From Lotus japonicus (Eukaryota > Streptophyta > Magnoliopsida > Fabales > Fabaceae): a stretch of DNA of 64,000 nucleotides. Under the pieces are notes generated by a model. It was not told the origin of the DNA. It made no database searches and worked only from the letters and a program-made list of their open reading frames with translations. A program made the translations under genes and the position numbers. The stretch covers positions 45,880,964 to 45,944,963 of the forward strand of contig NC_080044.1 of assembly GCF_012489685.1 (NCBI RefSeq). The letters run 5' to 3'. Below, piece after piece: positions 62,204-64,000 of this stretch (position 1 is the first letter of the stretch; each line of letters begins with the position of its first letter).

Positions 62204-62729
62204 TTTAGTATTATATGAACAAATTAACTTAAGCTATAACTTTCAAACTTAATTATTTTAAAAAATAGGTGACTATTTAAAGTATTCATAATCATTGCTA
62301 ATTTACTCCCACTTATTTTTAAAATTAGTAAGTTAATAACCTACAACTTTATGACTATATTATAAATCCAAAATTAAAAATTAAGTTATATCTTTCTTGC
62401 TTATTCGTTCTAAAAAAATATATTCTTAGTTGAATGATTTTATTTGTTACGTAGATAATCTTTTGTATTTATATTAGTGTTTTTTATTTAAAAAATTAGT
62501 TGTATTTTTTGTTTTCTATTAAAAAAAATAGTGAAAAATATATTTTGGTTAGCTAAATTGCGGGTAATGGGCACGGGTACGGGCATATAGGTACCTAGAG
62601 GGTACGGGGACGGGCATTCAAGTTGCTACCCACGCGGGTATGGGGACGGGTACGGGTAATTTTTTAAAACGCGGGTATGGGGATGGGTACTATAGTACCC
62701 TACCCAGACCCTACCCATTGCCATCCCTA
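61968..62729. mobile_element. hAT-type non-autonomous element, 762 bp, with 8-bp TSD
   Basis: Ends TAGGGATGGCAAT and its exact inverse, flanked by ATGAAAAC on both sides (61960-61967 and 62730-62737). The subterminal regions are dense in GGGTACGGGTA and TACCCGC motifs in inverted arrangement, likely transposase-binding arrays. An (ATT)n microsatellite lies at 62147-62205. No transposase frame is present. Confidence 0.92.
62147..62205. repeat. (ATT)n microsatellite inside the hAT element
   Basis: About 18 uninterrupted ATT units. Confidence 0.95.
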
Positions 62730-62837
62730 ATGAAAACATGTGGATATTAAGTAACAATGTGGCCCACTCAGGTGGATGGGGTTTATATATTATTAAGATA
62801 TGTAACCTTAGACTATTGCAGAGTTTTGAACGATGTA

Positions 62838-63218
62838 CTCCCTCCGTTCCTATTTAAGTGTCGTTTTAGGATAAAACTCTCCAACCAAGATAGTGGATTG
62901 TTTGAGTGTTTTTTTTTTCCATTCTACCCTCTCACATTTTAATCATAAAGTCATAAAGCTCTCCAGCCAAGATAGTAGATTGTTAATTTTTTTTTCCACT
63001 CTCTCATATCATTAAACCATCTACCACTCTCACCCAATCATAAAATCATAAAGCTCTTCATAGTTATTGAGAAAGGAGAATTTTATGGAAAATGTGAAGT
63101 GGAGTTATTGAAAAAGTAAGGGCATAATTGACAAATAGAACCTTAAAACATCAAAATGACACTTAAATAGGAACAAAAAAATTCTTCTAAAACGACACTT
63201 AAAAGGGAACGAAGGGAG
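62838..63218. mobile_element. Stowaway-type MITE, 381 bp, with TA TSD
   Basis: Ends CTCCCTCCGTTCC and GGAACGAAGGGAG, flanked by TA (62836-62837 and 63219-63220). This is the classic Tc1/mariner-derived Stowaway signature. Internal direct repeats include CTCTCCAACCAAGATAGTGGATTGTT (62878) and a variant at 62961. Confidence 0.93.
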
Positions 63219-63220
63219 TA

Positions 63221-64000
63221 ATTGATAAGGAAGCACACTCCAATAGTTACGTCTTTAATCATGATTGCATGTCATAAAGTCACAAATTTTAATATGGCTA
63301 CATTTCCAATTTTTGTATTCCCCGTAGGTTTCACCACTATTCACATTCTTTAAGTTTATTTTCCAAATTGAAAATTGATCTGGGAAAAGAGAATTCCAGA
63401 AGATTTCTCCTATTTCTTCGATCTCTCAACGACTACATCTTATAATGGCTCAAATTTCTTTACCATTTTAAACTCAAGAGTGAGCAAGCGTTCAATATTG
63501 AGGTTCTTCATAAGTGCTAAACTTACATGAATTTCCATATTAGAATTGACACTTGCTTGTTTTAAACATGTAATTTATTCTCCAAACGAACCCTCATTTG
63601 CTTAAGTGTGTAAATATGTAGGTTTTAGTAGTATTTGGTCTTAAACATAGTTCTAATCAAATTAAACTTATATTTTATTGTAGGAGAAAGGTTGATGAAG
63701 ATCAAAGTTTTAAAGTAGAAATTGGGGTTTTGTAGGGGTCTAGACGCTTAGCCTCTTATTTTGGGTGTTCAAGCCCTTTCTGACAAGGAAGGAAATCAAG
63801 GAAAGCCATTTTAGAAGAAAGCTTGGCGCCGCCGTTGAAGGTGGTCTTAAGATTTTTTAATCGCGCTTAGTGCCACCCTGTTTCTAGTATCTACATATAT
63901 AAGTCTTTTCATCACATTTTGAAAGCGTTCTTGGATCTTTAATAGGGAGAACATGAAAGAAACATAGATGTTGTTGGATCTTTTTGAGATAGAGACTCAT
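63221..64000. other. Intergenic DNA to the right edge, nothing recognised
   Basis: No coding frame or element end was identified. Confidence 0.4.

Overview
The window is nuclear DNA of a flowering plant, most likely a papilionoid legume. The case for this is the AT-rich, intron-poor, transposon-packed texture, SIRE/Maximus-type Copia elements with envelope-like ORFs, Tat-type Gypsy elements, Mutator-like elements with 9-bp target duplications, Stowaway and hAT miniatures, and a single recognisable host gene, an ERF transcription factor of the AtERF1/AtERF2 type. The species cannot be fixed from sequence alone. No rRNA or tRNA genes, CRISPR arrays or bacterial-type operons were seen. | Layout. 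1-7113: the 5' two thirds of a SIRE-type Copia element on the minus strand (LTR, PBS, gag, pol, envelope-like ORF), running off the left edge. 7784-8569: the ERF gene on the minus strand, whose core promoter, including its TATA box, is tandemly duplicated. 8853-14657: intergenic DNA plus old LTR relics, the last carrying an ORF inside the LTR. 15669-17325: a Helitron 3' end and a foldback element. 20015-29906: a Russian-doll nest in which a truncated LINE received a Mutator-like element in its poly-A tail, that element received a second Mutator-like element (perfect 9-bp TSD), and the second received a 4-kb Gypsy solo LTR (5-bp TSD) that carries an intact ORF related to the one at 13.4-14.2 kb. 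29917-35886: mostly non-coding DNA, an LTR-like relic and a LINE tail. | 35887-59768: a degenerate Tat-lineage Gypsy element on the minus strand with an extra, probably spliced ORF on the opposite strand. A SIRE element in the + orientation lies inside it, in an abnormal order: SIRE LTR, 1.86 kb of Tat sequence, SIRE coding region without PBS or 5' LTR, SIRE LTR, then the same Tat sequence again. A separate 1.37-kb solo LTR interrupts the extra ORF. 59769-61600: a decayed Helitron piece with Pif1-like helicase fragments. 61968-63218: a hAT miniature (8-bp TSD) and a Stowaway miniature (TA TSD). | The ERF protein is the only gene with a clear cellular role, predicted GCC-box-binding transcription in defence or ethylene/jasmonate responses. 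Everything else is mobile DNA, nearly all of it broken by stops or frameshifts. The observations most worth following are a hidden antisense ORF with its own TATA box in the SIRE 3' region, the ORF carried inside a Gypsy LTR in two diverged copies, the tobamovirus-type leaky stop context between pol and the envelope-like ORF, the duplicated ERF core promoter, and the chimeric SIRE/Tat duplication.
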